A model generated the notes under the pieces. The model did not search any database, was not told the origin of the DNA, and saw only the letters and a list, made by a program, of their open reading frames with translations. This document shows, piece by piece, positions 15,720 through 25,075 of a stretch of DNA of 64,000 nt. Numbering within the stretch: position 1 is the stretch's first letter; each line of letters opens with the position of its first letter. A program made the translations under genes and the position numbers. Source of the DNA: Akkermansiaceae bacterium (GTDB lineage Bacteria; Verrucomicrobiota; Verrucomicrobiia; Verrucomicrobiales; Akkermansiaceae); assembly GCA_029866215.1 (NCBI GenBank), contig JARWZU010000066.1, forward strand, positions 1-64,000, written 5' to 3'.

Positions 15720-16922
15720 TCATCGACCTTCAAGATCGTCGGGCATTCCGCTGATGACCTCCACCATCTCGGCCAGACACGACGAATTAGCAGCCCAAGT
15801 CCAATTGCATTTGAATCGATCCCACGCAAGGCCAGCAAGTTGATCGCCAAATGCGTGATCCTCCAAAACCCTTTGACATGCTCCCTCGAAATCAACGACG
15901 GAATCTGCAATCAAAACCTCATTCCCATTAGTAACGTCGTATCCATAAACCCCCAACTGGGTAGAAACAACCGGACATTTTCGACTAAAAGCAGTGCTAA
16001 CTTTTATACGGGTACCCCCACCCTCAAAGATAGGGACAATCGTCAATGCCCATGTAGCAATCTCATCATCCAATTCGGGAATCCAACCAAGCCCATCCAC
16101 ATTTCTGCAATTCACCCATTCCGGAGAGTCACTATACTTCCCCACAATCCTTAAAGTTAACTCTGGGAAGGATGCAACCAGTCGGGGCCAGACGTAACGC
16201 AAAAACCAGCGCATGCCACTTGCGTTGGGACCGTATTCAAGCGAACCCACAAACCCAATGCGAAGTGGCAAAAATTGCCTGCGCACCGGAACCACGCTCG
16301 GCACATCACACCCATTAGATACCACGTAAACGTTCCCCTCACCACTAAATCGTGCTCGATCCGCAGCGCTACAGACCGCAAGCCCGTCAAACCTTTCACA
16401 AAGCCGCCGCTCATGCCGACGCCAAATCATGTACTGCCGGAACGCCCGAAACCGCCGCACAAACCCATCTGAATTTGCAATTTCATTCCAAGCGACCTCG
16501 CTGGGAATATCATCAATGTCGAGAATCGTCTTTGGCCACCTCCATAGATTAAAGCCATTGGCAACCCGCAATCCATGAACCCAAACCAAATCATACGCAT
16601 TTATTAGCGACTTCAACTCAACCTGATCCTCCGCGCTAGCACTCACCCTGTGGGTATTCAAGTCGTCGGAACCAACCTCAAATTTGATACGACCGAGCAT
16701 ACTCCTGATCGGCCACGGCCAAAATTCAAAAACACGAATTGGCAAAAAATCTTCAGCCGTAGCATTCTCTTGATGCCCATATGCCTCATATGCCCCTGCT
16801 AAAACTAAATGGACATCACCAAACCTGCGAAGCTGCACCATCAATTTTCTCGCACGTAAACGTGCACCATGGTCGGGCCCACAAGGAGCGTGAGAGGTAA
16901 TAAACAAGATCTTCATCAGCAA
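15720..16922 (-). CDS. Family 4 (GT-B) glycosyltransferase
   Basis: A 400-residue GT-B protein. The N-terminal Rossmann half starts MLMKILFITSHAPCGPDHGARLR. The C-terminal half carries LRIGFVGSLEYGPNASGMRWFL, LRIVGKYSDSPEW, VDGLGWIPELDDEIATWALTIVP and the nucleotide-sugar site PIFEGGGTRIKVSTAFSRKCPVVST, as in retaining GT4 enzymes that transfer after long-range assembly. It sits in a run of minus-strand transferase genes in the polysaccharide cluster. The donor sugar is unknown. The ATG at 16922 or 16916 could be used. Confidence 0.85.
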   Translation of the reverse strand: MLMKILFITSHAPCGPDHGARLRARKLMVQLRRFGDVHLVLAGAYEAYGHQENATAEDFLPIRVFEFWPWPIRSMLGRIKFEVGSDDLNTHRVSASAEDQVELKSLINAYDLVWVHGLRVANGFNLWRWPKTILDIDDIPSEVAWNEIANSDGFVRRFRAFRQYMIWRRHERRLCERFDGLAVCSAADRARFSGEGNVYVVSNGCDVPSVVPVRRQFLPLRIGFVGSLEYGPNASGMRWFLRYVWPRLVASFPELTLRIVGKYSDSPEWVNCRNVDGLGWIPELDDEIATWALTIVPIFEGGGTRIKVSTAFSRKCPVVSTQLGVYGYDVTNGNEVLIADSVVDFEGACQRVLEDHAFGDQLAGLAWDRFKCNWTWAANSSCLAEMVEVISGMPDDLEGR

Positions 16923-17022
16923 AGTCGCCCGCTACACAAGCAATCGAACATATAGAAATACGCCAACTGAATACCAAAAACAATTCTACAAGGCAAAACG
17001 AGACCAAACACCAACCTAAGGC

Positions 17023-18048
17023 CTAACCAAGAGGCACCAAAACATCATCGTCGAACCAAGATACTACTAACTCGGGAGAATCTCTTACCCAATGACTGTC
17101 ACCCCTCAGAAGTGCACCTAGATGCTTCCATGCGACTAACTTTCCATCAGCGAGCTGCCCGAGCATAAAAGCTCGACGATGCAACCCCGACCTGCAACTT
17201 CCATACTCACGCAAGTAATCCCTAAGAACACGAGCGCGAGGCACAAACTTCCCAAAGATCTCAACCTGATCACTCTTCCCAATGAAAAGATCGAGCCTGT
17301 CGACCACATCGGCAATCATCTCATCAATCGAGTTTTGATGACTCCTTGAGCCAAGCTGAACACCTGCGGTTGCTTGCTCAGAATGCATTCTCCAGCCACC
17401 CCATGTATCTGGAACATGGATTGTATTAGCGACAAATCCGGCTCTCAAATTCCAATGAAAATCACCTAACGAACCCCAAGTTGACATGTAGCCGCCGACC
17501 CTCTCAAATAACCGCTTCCTTATCAGCATCTGTGTGACTGATGAATAAACATTATTACCGAGCATACACAACACTCCATCAAGTGGAGCAAGCCGCTTGT
17601 GCTTCTCAAGCAGTAGGCTGCCGGTACTCCTCGCGAAAATCGATTCCTCTCGCCACCAATCGTTACAAACACTTCCGTCAGCACTCAATACTCGCATCGG
17701 ACAGTGCGCAATCTCGCAATCAGGGTTTGAATCTAAGGCAACGACCATCTTTCCTAAAAAGTCTGTTGCCATTGTGTCATCACTTGTTGCAATATATACA
17801 AGTTCTCCCTTTGCAAATTTAATTCCTCTATTGAAGTTAGGATAAATCCCATCTGGTGGCGTCTGGATAATTCGAACACGGTCATCCTGGATCCGAAGGT
17901 CTTCAATCATCTGAACTGTTCCATCGATGGAACCACTATCAACAACAATTAACTCCCAGTTATTGTAACTCTGTCCAATAATGCTATTAAGCCTATCAGA
18001 TAAATAACGAACGCTATTTAAGGTCGGTAGGCAGATTGAAACCTTCAT
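17023..18048 (-). CDS. Family 2 glycosyltransferase (WcaA-like)
   Basis: A 341-residue GT-A enzyme starting MKVSICLPTLNSVRYL. It shows the donor-binding ELIVVDSGSIDGTV, the PPDGIYPNFNRGIKFAKGELV segment typical of WcaA-like colanic-acid transferases, and a TSDDT (DXD-like) motif around residue 90. An acceptor-side MLIRKRLFERVGGY follows. It should add one sugar of the repeat unit at the cytoplasmic membrane face. The gap of 100 bases to the next gene downstream holds nothing recognisable. Confidence 0.85.
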   Translation of the reverse strand: MKVSICLPTLNSVRYLSDRLNSIIGQSYNNWELIVVDSGSIDGTVQMIEDLRIQDDRVRIIQTPPDGIYPNFNRGIKFAKGELVYIATSDDTMATDFLGKMVVALDSNPDCEIAHCPMRVLSADGSVCNDWWREESIFARSTGSLLLEKHKRLAPLDGVLCMLGNNVYSSVTQMLIRKRLFERVGGYMSTWGSLGDFHWNLRAGFVANTIHVPDTWGGWRMHSEQATAGVQLGSRSHQNSIDEMIADVVDRLDLFIGKSDQVEIFGKFVPRARVLRDYLREYGSCRSGLHRRAFMLGQLADGKLVAWKHLGALLRGDSHWVRDSPELVVSWFDDDVLVPLG

Positions 18049-18058
18049 AATGATCCAA

Positions 18059-18976
18059 CTATTCTTTTTTGAGGGGGAGAGAGCAAGTGATCTCTGTTAG
18101 CAAGTGGGGACGCCAGAATTCACGATCATACTTTGCCCAAGCGTGGCAACCAAATGGCATCTTTTTTCCTGCCATTTCATAACAAGTCTGAGGCGAGACC
18201 TCGAACCCGAACTGAAGACCTTCTTCAAGAGTTGCTACGCGAAATTCACTTACATATTTAACAGCTTTATCTGACCAGAATTGGTCATTACCTTGTCCAT
18301 AATTTGTAGGGCATCGGCTCTCGTGCCACCCTTCAAGCAGACGGTCCTTTATTCGGATCCATCTAGAATTACCCCGAAACCTCGCAAGCTCAGCCACAAG
18401 CCACAACGGGCAGAATTCACTGAACCATTCATGAATAAGAGTATTTGGCTCAACCCTGTATCGACTAGTGAGTACCTCAATAGCTCGGCTGACACGCAAC
18501 AAACTAAATCCGCCATTTCCAACTCGTGGCACTTCAACCCATGGACTATCCTCACAATTAACCCAAGGTGGACCAATAAAATCAAAATTACCTGAAAACC
18601 ACTTTGACATACTATAATCTAACACAAGACTATCAAGATGGTAGAACAAAATGAAATCATAATCCAAAAACTTTTTGTAAAACCAGATTTTATAAAGTAA
18701 ACGATCATGCAGCGACGGCGAACCGAAATACCTCTTCGCCAGCCCTACAAGCTTGAAGCCTGACGTCGTCAACCTAGTACCCCTAGGAACTAACAAAAAT
18801 TTATCATACTCACCCAGATAGTGGAACAAGTGACGAATTGAAACCTCCTCGTCCGCTGTGAAGTGCTCCCGATCAGACCACGGAACGACCACAGCTACGC
18901 GCTTGCACGCCTTGGTCGTACGCGAAAAAGGCCGATGAAGAGCCTTCACGAATCCAGCAAAACTTTTATTTACCAT
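18059..18976 (-). CDS. DUF5672-family protein, probable glycosyltransferase
   Basis: A 305-residue protein. Residues about 25-200 match the DUF5672 pattern: RVAVVVPWSDREHFTADEE, YDKFLLVPRGTRL, then DFILFYHLDSLVL (a D-x-D-like HLDSLV), FDFIGPPWV and VGNGGFSLLRVSRAIEVL. This last motif matches the GGFSLR box of glycosyltransferases with unknown donor. DUF5672 members are common in polysaccharide loci and are thought to be glycosyltransferases. It overlaps the RmlC-like gene by 11 bases, so translation is coupled. Confidence 0.7.
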   Translation of the reverse strand: MVNKSFAGFVKALHRPFSRTTKACKRVAVVVPWSDREHFTADEEVSIRHLFHYLGEYDKFLLVPRGTRLTTSGFKLVGLAKRYFGSPSLHDRLLYKIWFYKKFLDYDFILFYHLDSLVLDYSMSKWFSGNFDFIGPPWVNCEDSPWVEVPRVGNGGFSLLRVSRAIEVLTSRYRVEPNTLIHEWFSEFCPLWLVAELARFRGNSRWIRIKDRLLEGWHESRCPTNYGQGNDQFWSDKAVKYVSEFRVATLEEGLQFGFEVSPQTCYEMAGKKMPFGCHAWAKYDREFWRPHLLTEITCSLPLKKE

Positions 18977-19508
18977 GTTGCGGTACGATGAATGGCCAAT
19001 CCAGGTCCCGCTGGCTGATCACTGAAACCCTATCAGGCCAAGCAATACCGACCATAGGATCGTCGAAGCGACATCCACACGATTTGTCGCCGTCATAAAG
19101 CCCACCCATAAGGTAAAAAATCTCAGCACCGGCCGACAATGCCAAAGTCCCATGCGCAACAAGCTCAGGCACATACACAGCCAACCCATTTTTAGCGCTC
19201 AACTCTACTCCGAAGTGTCGTAAATAGGTAGCGGACTCAGTCCGCATGTCGATAAGCACATCCCATACCGCCCCCTTAATGCAACGAACCAATTTGGACT
19301 CCCCGGTGCCACGCTTTTGATAATGCATTCCGCGAAGCGTTCCCTTCAGTCGATTGACCGACAAATTCGCCTGGACAGCTTGGAATTGAATCCCAGCTTG
19401 TGCGAACTCTGCAGTGCAATAGGAACGCGCAAAAGACCCGCGCACATCCATCCTCGGCTCTAATTCAACGACGTATGCACCTGCAATCTCAGTAGCCCTA
19501 AAAATCAT
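18966..19508 (-). CDS. RmlC-like (dTDP-)4-keto-6-deoxysugar epimerase
   Basis: A 180-residue cupin of the RmlC family. Visible landmarks are VRGSFARSYCTAEFAQAG, the catalytic His in LRGMHYQ, GAVWDVLIDMR, VPELVAHGTLALS, the Tyr-bearing AEIFYLMGGLYDG and FDDPMVGIAWP. RmlC enzymes epimerise C3 and/or C5 of a nucleotide-linked 4-keto-6-deoxysugar. No rmlA, rmlB or rmlD genes are near, but a CDP-glucose synthase and a sugar C-methyltransferase are, so the substrate may be a CDP-linked ketosugar (inference). The C-terminal region is less conserved than in true RmlC. Confidence 0.75.
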   Translation of the reverse strand: MIFRATEIAGAYVVELEPRMDVRGSFARSYCTAEFAQAGIQFQAVQANLSVNRLKGTLRGMHYQKRGTGESKLVRCIKGAVWDVLIDMRTESATYLRHFGVELSAKNGLAVYVPELVAHGTLALSAGAEIFYLMGGLYDGDKSCGCRFDDPMVGIAWPDRVSVISQRDLDWPFIVPQHGK

Positions 19509-19652
19509 AAGTTCGTGGCAAGCGCTATTCTCATCTCCCTATTGTGTATCACACTTAAATTTATTGATTTATTCTCGCACAAAGATTATCGGTAGCGTAC
19601 CAACCGACCTTACCCTAAACTGCATTCTCCCTAACTCGAAAAATCAGATTAC

Positions 19653-20735
19653 ATGGATAAAAAAGCACCCATCATCCGCGTTGGAGTCATCGGAACTGGC
19701 AAATTTGCAGATGAATGCCACATCCCATGTATTCTGTCACACCCAAATGCTCAGATCGTTGCGGTCTGCGGCGCAAACGCAAAATTGCTAGCAAAGAAAT
19801 ATAGCCTACCTTCAGCGATGAATAATTATCGCGAGCTTTGTGAAAGAGACGATATCGACGCAGTCACAATTGCAAGCGCGAACTCAAACCATCCAGACCA
19901 TGCATTTGCGGCAATGAAAAATAAGAAACATGTGCTATGCGAAAAGCCGCTCGCTGTGTCTGTTACTCAAGCTGAACTCATGGCAAATATTGCATTGAAA
20001 TCAAATAAAATTCATTTTACAGCATTTACATTTCGCTACAATTACGGCGTTCGTTCGCTCCGAACCCGAATTGCAGCTGGTGAAATTGGAACACCATTTT
20101 TCGCACGAGTCCAATATGACCGTTGGGATCGCCTAGCCCCAAGCTCTTCAGAACAACATAGGCACCACCATCAACCATTTGAGCCTGGAATGCTCGAGAA
20201 TCTTGGTTCCCACCTCTTTGACATCAGCCGACATGTCTTAGGTCCTATTGCATCTGTAATCGGCCATACGATGTCCATTCCAAGTTCGGGAACCAAGACC
20301 ACTCCGCCGCTGTCAGGTTCCCATGCACCCGATGATTTAGTGAGTGCATGGATGAGACATACCAACGGTGTGCATGGCCAATTCTTCATCAGCCGCATTA
20401 CTCCACCGTTTGCGCCCCTCGGATATCTCGAGGTGGTCGGCACAGAGGGTGCTCTTAAAGCTTCACTTAGCCGCGGCGGAGTCGATTTCATCAAACGCTC
20501 AACGCCGACCGCTCCAGAGTGGATTGACCTACAGCTGCCTCCAGAGGCCTCCCTTGGAAAACCAACCGCACTGAGAAGGATGATCCATAGCTATTTAGAT
20601 GCCTGTATCTCCGGAAGCCTTGATCCAGATATCGACGCATCATTTAACGATGGGTTGGCCGCTCAGTATGCAATGTCGTCACTCATGGCGTCTCAGGCGT
20701 ATGGGATGTGGACTGAAGTTCGAGCTCCAAGCTAG
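19653..20735 (+). CDS. Gfo/Idh/MocA-family sugar oxidoreductase
   Basis: A 360-residue NAD(P)-dependent dehydrogenase. The Rossmann start is IRVGVIGTGKFADECHIP; the EKP motif CEKPLAV at about residues 95-101 contains the catalytic-region Lys. The C-terminal alpha/beta domain has FTFRYNYGVRSLR and MLENLGSHLFDISRHVLG. Family members oxidise or reduce nucleotide sugars or inositols. It is the only plus-strand gene in the polysaccharide cluster, and its last 53 bases overlap the convergent DUF4910 gene. About 144 bases separate it from the divergent epimerase gene, so it has its own promoter. Confidence 0.85.
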   Translation: MDKKAPIIRVGVIGTGKFADECHIPCILSHPNAQIVAVCGANAKLLAKKYSLPSAMNNYRELCERDDIDAVTIASANSNHPDHAFAAMKNKKHVLCEKPLAVSVTQAELMANIALKSNKIHFTAFTFRYNYGVRSLRTRIAAGEIGTPFFARVQYDRWDRLAPSSSEQHRHHHQPFEPGMLENLGSHLFDISRHVLGPIASVIGHTMSIPSSGTKTTPPLSGSHAPDDLVSAWMRHTNGVHGQFFISRITPPFAPLGYLEVVGTEGALKASLSRGGVDFIKRSTPTAPEWIDLQLPPEASLGKPTALRRMIHSYLDACISGSLDPDIDASFNDGLAAQYAMSSLMASQAYGMWTEVRAPS

Positions 20736-22023
20736 GCTGACTATCTCCGTCTTTCAGAATAATCCCTGCCTCCTCCAAAGCTAACGCTGCACCGACAATT
20801 TCAGGAAATCCAATCTTTGAACGTTCCGCAACCGTTAATAGATCAGTTTTACCATCCGAAAGATTAAGAACCCAAAGCATCGCAAGTTCAAGAAATTTTC
20901 CAGATCGCCCAGCGCCATGCTTGTCATAAAGCCCGACCTTCCCTAGCATAGGCTCACCCATTGGCTTAAGGTTTTTGTAGGTGCAGTTATCGTTAACCAT
21001 CTCAATGGCGCAGGTGGCCATGTTCAATGAGTCTACAAGAGCTGCTGGCGTGATGAATTCCATGTTATCAGCATTTGTATGGTATTCTGGAAACGTGCCA
21101 TGAGGTGAACGAGAGAGGACCCCAACTGGCAAATTAAACCCTAACGAACAATATTGTCGCTCGTCATATCCATAAGGAACAAAATCCACGATTCGCTCAT
21201 TTAGCCCGTTCTGCTGAAAAATATAATTCATCACACGGTCAATGGTTGCATCACTACGACGAGACCGTTTATACGTCGGGTCACCTACATCTCCAACACA
21301 GGTCAGAACCAATCCGTGCTTGATTCGCTGCACGACATTACTGTGTAACGCCAACCAAGTTATTGAACCGATCGTTCCTGGAATAAACAGGAATCGAACG
21401 GAAAATCGCTTCGAATTTGCCAAGAGGTGTCGAGCGAGCGAAACGGCAACAACGATACCAGAAAGATTATCATTTGCTAATGAGGGATGACACACATGGC
21501 AAGAAACCAAAAACTCATCGCTAGTCTGCCCGGGAATAACTAGTTCACCATACGTAAGAGAACCAGCACTTAGTTCAGTGTCGATAAATACTTCATAAAC
21601 ACCGTCTTCTAAAAGATCTAATTTGCGTTGCGTGAGACAAAAACCCCATGAATTATTGTAGTATCCTGTCCGGTATGGGACCCACTCAGGGTTGTCCGGT
21701 AGACTATAAAGATGATGCCGTAGTTCCGAAAGATGCATTGATACCGAAATAGGCTTGCTATAGCCTACGACATGTAGATTGCATTCGGTGAAATCAACAA
21801 CCTTCCGACCATCAGGCCCCTTGATCCAGGCATCCCTGACGTTCCACTCGTCCGGGACGATCCAATCATGAACATGGGTTCCACTGGGAACCTCATGAAT
21901 TTCAATTGGAATCTCGCGTGCTACCCTACGCAAGGTTGTTCGAACTCCCTCCCCTGTGATGCTTCGGCAGATTGGAAACAATTCACCTGCAAGTGCATGC
22001 ATCTGTACCCCCTCATCGATCAT
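20683..22023 (-). CDS. DUF4910 aminopeptidase-like polysaccharide-locus protein
   Basis: A 446-residue protein of the DUF4910/DUF2172 type. An N-terminal LFPICRSITGEGVRTTL is followed by an M28-peptidase-like zinc core: CHVCHPSLANDNLSG (ligand His and Asp), PGTIGSITWL, VGDVGDPTYKRSRR, YDERQYCSLGFNLPVG and PEYHTNADNMEF. The C-terminal winged-helix part is PMLGKVGLYDKHG to the end. Such proteins recur beside CDP-hexose and C-methyltransferase genes in O-antigen loci; their substrate is not established. No signal peptide is visible, so it is cytoplasmic. Its 3' end overlaps the oppositely oriented Gfo/Idh gene. Confidence 0.8.
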   Translation of the reverse strand: MIDEGVQMHALAGELFPICRSITGEGVRTTLRRVAREIPIEIHEVPSGTHVHDWIVPDEWNVRDAWIKGPDGRKVVDFTECNLHVVGYSKPISVSMHLSELRHHLYSLPDNPEWVPYRTGYYNNSWGFCLTQRKLDLLEDGVYEVFIDTELSAGSLTYGELVIPGQTSDEFLVSCHVCHPSLANDNLSGIVVAVSLARHLLANSKRFSVRFLFIPGTIGSITWLALHSNVVQRIKHGLVLTCVGDVGDPTYKRSRRSDATIDRVMNYIFQQNGLNERIVDFVPYGYDERQYCSLGFNLPVGVLSRSPHGTFPEYHTNADNMEFITPAALVDSLNMATCAIEMVNDNCTYKNLKPMGEPMLGKVGLYDKHGAGRSGKFLELAMLWVLNLSDGKTDLLTVAERSKIGFPEIVGAALALEEAGIILKDGDSQPSLELELQSTSHTPETP

Positions 22024-22069
22024 ATGGACACTTCCGAAGAATCAAATTGGTTGCTAGACATCTAGCATA

Positions 22070-23338
22070 CTAATCCAGAACAAGAAGCTCAGGAATGGGC
22101 ACAACAAACTTTCCTCCCCATTCCCTTACCCCCTTCATCTCGGTAATAATCTCATCCTTCAGATTCCATGCAAGAATCAAGACATAGTCAGGTCGAGTTT
22201 CAAATATTCTTTCGGTTCCAAAGATGGGAATTCGAGAACCTGGCATAAAATGGTTTTGCTTGTGGGGACTCTTGTCCACCACATATTCGACTTGATTCGC
22301 AGTAATACCGCAAGAATTGATCAACGTCACACCCTTTGCTGCCGCTCCGTAGCAAACGATTTTTTTCCTAGACACATTAGCCTCATTGACAAACTTTTTT
22401 ATTTTAGATTTAGTCTCCTCAACTTTATAGTTGAATTCGGCGTATGTTCGCATGTCTTCCATCCCAAACCTTCTTTCTTCGCTCAAAACATCACCGACTC
22501 GATCAGACAAATCAAATGCGCCCCCAAATGCGTCTTGATGACATGCAAAAATCCGAAGGGAACCACCATGGGTATCAAGCTCTTCAACGTCAAAAATCTC
22601 TAAACGATGATTCAAGAATATTTTCTTTACCGTTAATAACGACAAATAGGAAAAATGTTCATGATAAATCGTATCGAATTGATTGTACTCTATCAAACGT
22701 TGTAGATGTGGAAACTCAAAGGTGATAACCCCTAAAGGCTTCAGCGCAATGGCCAACCCCGCAACGAAATCGTTAATGTCGGGTACGTGTGCCAGAACAT
22801 TGTTTCCCATCAGTAGATCTGCTGATCGCCCAGATTCTACTAAGTCGATTGCCGCATCCACTCCAAAGAACTTAGGCATACTAGGAATCCCTTTTGTTTC
22901 CCATGCGATCTTAGCAATATTCTCAGCGGGCTCGACCCCGAATACCTTTAGACCCATTTTTTTAAAATGTTGAAGTAGATATCCGTCGTTACTGGCAATT
23001 TCAATAACTTGCGTCGCAGGTCCGTAGCCAAAACGGTCCCTCATCATTTCACAGTATTGGCGAGCGTGGTCGACCCATGATGATGAATAACTACTTAAGT
23101 AGGCATAATTCCCAAAAATGGAATCAGGTGCCTTGAACTGTTCTAATTGCGATAACAAGCACTGACTACACACCCGCACTTTGAGGGGATATGATTCCTC
23201 ACAAATAACAGGCAAATCCATTCTTTGAAAAGAATTTGCGAAAGGTGACATACCTAAATCGCACATTACAAGGCTTAAATCTTCTCTACAAGATCTGCAG
23301 CTTGCTGAATTTATTGTTGCTGTCATCATGTTATACAA
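22070..23338 (-). CDS. Sugar C-methyltransferase (NovU/TylCIII type)
   Basis: A 422-residue protein. The N-terminal zinc-binding domain has CRSC at the start and CSQC near residue 58, with DLGMSPFANSF between. The SAM-binding Rossmann core contains VIEIASNDGYLLQHF and GVEPAENIAKIA, and the catalytic TIYHEHFSYLSLL follows. The C-terminal domain (IVCYGAAAKGVTLINSCGI, YVVDKSPHKQNHFMPGSRIPI) is typical of C-3/C-5 methyltransferases acting on nucleotide-bound 4-ketosugars. It lies downstream of the CDP-glucose synthase gene, implying a branched C-methyl deoxysugar in the polymer. In-frame ATGs at 23329 and 23326 are alternative starts. Confidence 0.88.
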   Translation of the reverse strand: MYNMMTATINSASCRSCREDLSLVMCDLGMSPFANSFQRMDLPVICEESYPLKVRVCSQCLLSQLEQFKAPDSIFGNYAYLSSYSSSWVDHARQYCEMMRDRFGYGPATQVIEIASNDGYLLQHFKKMGLKVFGVEPAENIAKIAWETKGIPSMPKFFGVDAAIDLVESGRSADLLMGNNVLAHVPDINDFVAGLAIALKPLGVITFEFPHLQRLIEYNQFDTIYHEHFSYLSLLTVKKIFLNHRLEIFDVEELDTHGGSLRIFACHQDAFGGAFDLSDRVGDVLSEERRFGMEDMRTYAEFNYKVEETKSKIKKFVNEANVSRKKIVCYGAAAKGVTLINSCGITANQVEYVVDKSPHKQNHFMPGSRIPIFGTERIFETRPDYVLILAWNLKDEIITEMKGVREWGGKFVVPIPELLVLD

Positions 23339-23425
23339 TTATTGTTAGTTATTTAAAAATATCTTAGCACTTATTTTTTGTAACACCTCCCTGCCAGGGT
23401 AAAGGAAGAACTTATCACAGCTATT

Positions 23426-24226
23426 TTATGAAGAATGACTAGGATTAGATCTTTTCCATACGTTCCACGGTTCGGTTCCTTTGGCAATAAGACCCTCCAG
23501 GTGGAACTTGTCTCTTAGAGTGTCCATGGACTGCCAAAATCCCTCATGACGGAAGGCCATAAGCTCTCCAGTTCTCGCAAGCTGTTCTAAGGGTTCACGC
23601 TCCCATGTGGTATCGTCACCATCGATATATGGAATCACGCCGGGCTCAAGGACAAAAAAACCCCCATTAATCCATGCGCCATCACCCTTTGGCTTCTCGG
23701 CAAACGATCCAATGTGCCCGCTCTCAGATTGCAATGAGAAAGCACCAAACCGACCAGGTGACTGAACTGCGGTGAGGGTTGCTAACTTACCGTGTAGCCG
23801 ATGAAAACGAATGCTTTCCGCAACGTTCACATCCGAGACGCCATCACCGTAAGTTAGACAAAATGTCTCACCCCCAAGATACTGCTCGACACGCTTAAGC
23901 CTTCCACCGGTCATTGTGGTTTCACCTGTCTCAACACAGGTTACTCTCCACGGCTCAGAGTTGGATCGATGCACGATTGCCTGATTACCTCTTAAGTCAA
24001 ATGTAAGATCAGAACGGTAGCGGTGGTAATTCGCAAAGAAGTCCTTTATCATGTAACCCTTATAACCACAACAAATTACAAATTCATTAAGCCCATATGC
24101 CGAATATATTTTCATGATATGCCACAAGATTGGCAGTCCTCCAATCTCTATCATTGGCTTTGGCTTGATACGGCTTTCCTCACTAATTCTTGATCCTAAA
24201 CCACCTGCGAATATTACAACTTTCAT
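23426..24226 (-). CDS. rfbF: Glucose-1-phosphate cytidylyltransferase
   Basis: A 266-residue nucleotidyltransferase close to the usual 257-260 residues of RfbF. It makes CDP-glucose from CTP and glucose-1-phosphate. Motifs are [20 protein letters not shown] (nucleotide loop), [52 protein letters not shown] and [11 protein letters not shown]. It supplies the CDP-hexose branch of the cluster. The next step, CDP-glucose 4,6-dehydratase (RfbG), is not encoded anywhere in this window. Confidence 0.93.
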   Translation of the reverse strand: MKVVIFAGGLGSRISEESRIKPKPMIEIGGLPILWHIMKIYSAYGLNEFVICCGYKGYMIKDFFANYHRYRSDLTFDLRGNQAIVHRSNSEPWRVTCVETGETTMTGGRLKRVEQYLGGETFCLTYGDGVSDVNVAESIRFHRLHGKLATLTAVQSPGRFGAFSLQSESGHIGSFAEKPKGDGAWINGGFFVLEPGVIPYIDGDDTTWEREPLEQLARTGELMAFRHEGFWQSMDTLRDKFHLEGLIAKGTEPWNVWKRSNPSHSS

Positions 24227-24256
24227 AGTATTATGTACTCAACAATACCTTCAATA

Positions 24257-25075
24257 TTATTCTAAACGTTCTAATTTTTGACCGGGTCTTCCTTCGAAAA
24301 CTTTTGCGGGCACCCCAGCAGCTATGGCGTAATCTGGCACACTTTTAGTTACCACCGATCCAGCGCCGATTACTGCTCCCTCTCCTATTGTCACACCGCC
24401 TAATACGGTAACCCCATGGCCCAACCATGCTCCATTCTTAATCAAGATGTTTCCCTTACTCGACAGCCCTTGATTCATGATCGGTTCGCCTCGTTTTGTT
24501 TTATGATCGTAATTATAGAAAGCGCATCTCGGTGCAATTTCGACGTAAGATCCGATACGTATTTCGGAGAGAAATGCGTGAATGTGACACCCTGGTTGAA
24601 TATGTGTACCCACATCGACGAAAATCTCGCCACCCATTCCGGTTTCAATAAAGCTGTCTCCGTAAATATGAACGTGATCCATTAGCTGTATTTTACCACC
24701 TGAACCTGCGTCTTGTATCATTGTCTTATCGCCCAGACAAACATGAGCACCTAGAGCGATCTTAGAGTGCGTAATTACCACATTCGGTGCAATGAACCCG
24801 TGCACACACATTCTGGCAAGAACACTTCTTCCATGATACGGGGTAGTTGTCCACGATGCAATAAATCCGCAAATTCGGCCGAATCCCCTAAAATCCGCAA
24901 TCCTCAGCAATGCACGTAACCATCGATCTTTGGAAAAGATATTTGCCCTGTAAACTTGTTTGCCTATTAAGAGCGCAATCATAAAATAGGGCGACGCTTT
25001 ACGGAAGAAATTTGGATCACATTCGTCACAACCTTCTAACAGCAAGTCGTGCGAATAGCTTTCCGTTAACCCCAA
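24257..25075 (-). CDS. Left-handed beta-helix acyltransferase
   Basis: Up to 272 residues. The C-terminal ~170 residues are hexapeptide repeats (IAPNVVITHSKIALGAHV, MIQDAG, DVGTHIQPGCHI), with the catalytic-type segment FYNYDHKTKRGEPI and the terminal GVTIGEGAVIGAGSVVTKSV, IAAGVPAKV. This matches the LbH family that O- or N-acetylates sugars. The start at 25075 overlaps the GDSL gene by 50 bases. The in-frame ATG at 24982 (MIALLIGKQVYRA) would avoid this and is an equally good choice. It probably decorates a nucleotide sugar or lipid-linked intermediate. Confidence 0.82.
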   Translation of the reverse strand: MGLTESYSHDLLLEGCDECDPNFFRKASPYFMIALLIGKQVYRANIFSKDRWLRALLRIADFRGFGRICGFIASWTTTPYHGRSVLARMCVHGFIAPNVVITHSKIALGAHVCLGDKTMIQDAGSGGKIQLMDHVHIYGDSFIETGMGGEIFVDVGTHIQPGCHIHAFLSEIRIGSYVEIAPRCAFYNYDHKTKRGEPIMNQGLSSKGNILIKNGAWLGHGVTVLGGVTIGEGAVIGAGSVVTKSVPDYAIAAGVPAKVFEGRPGQKLERLE

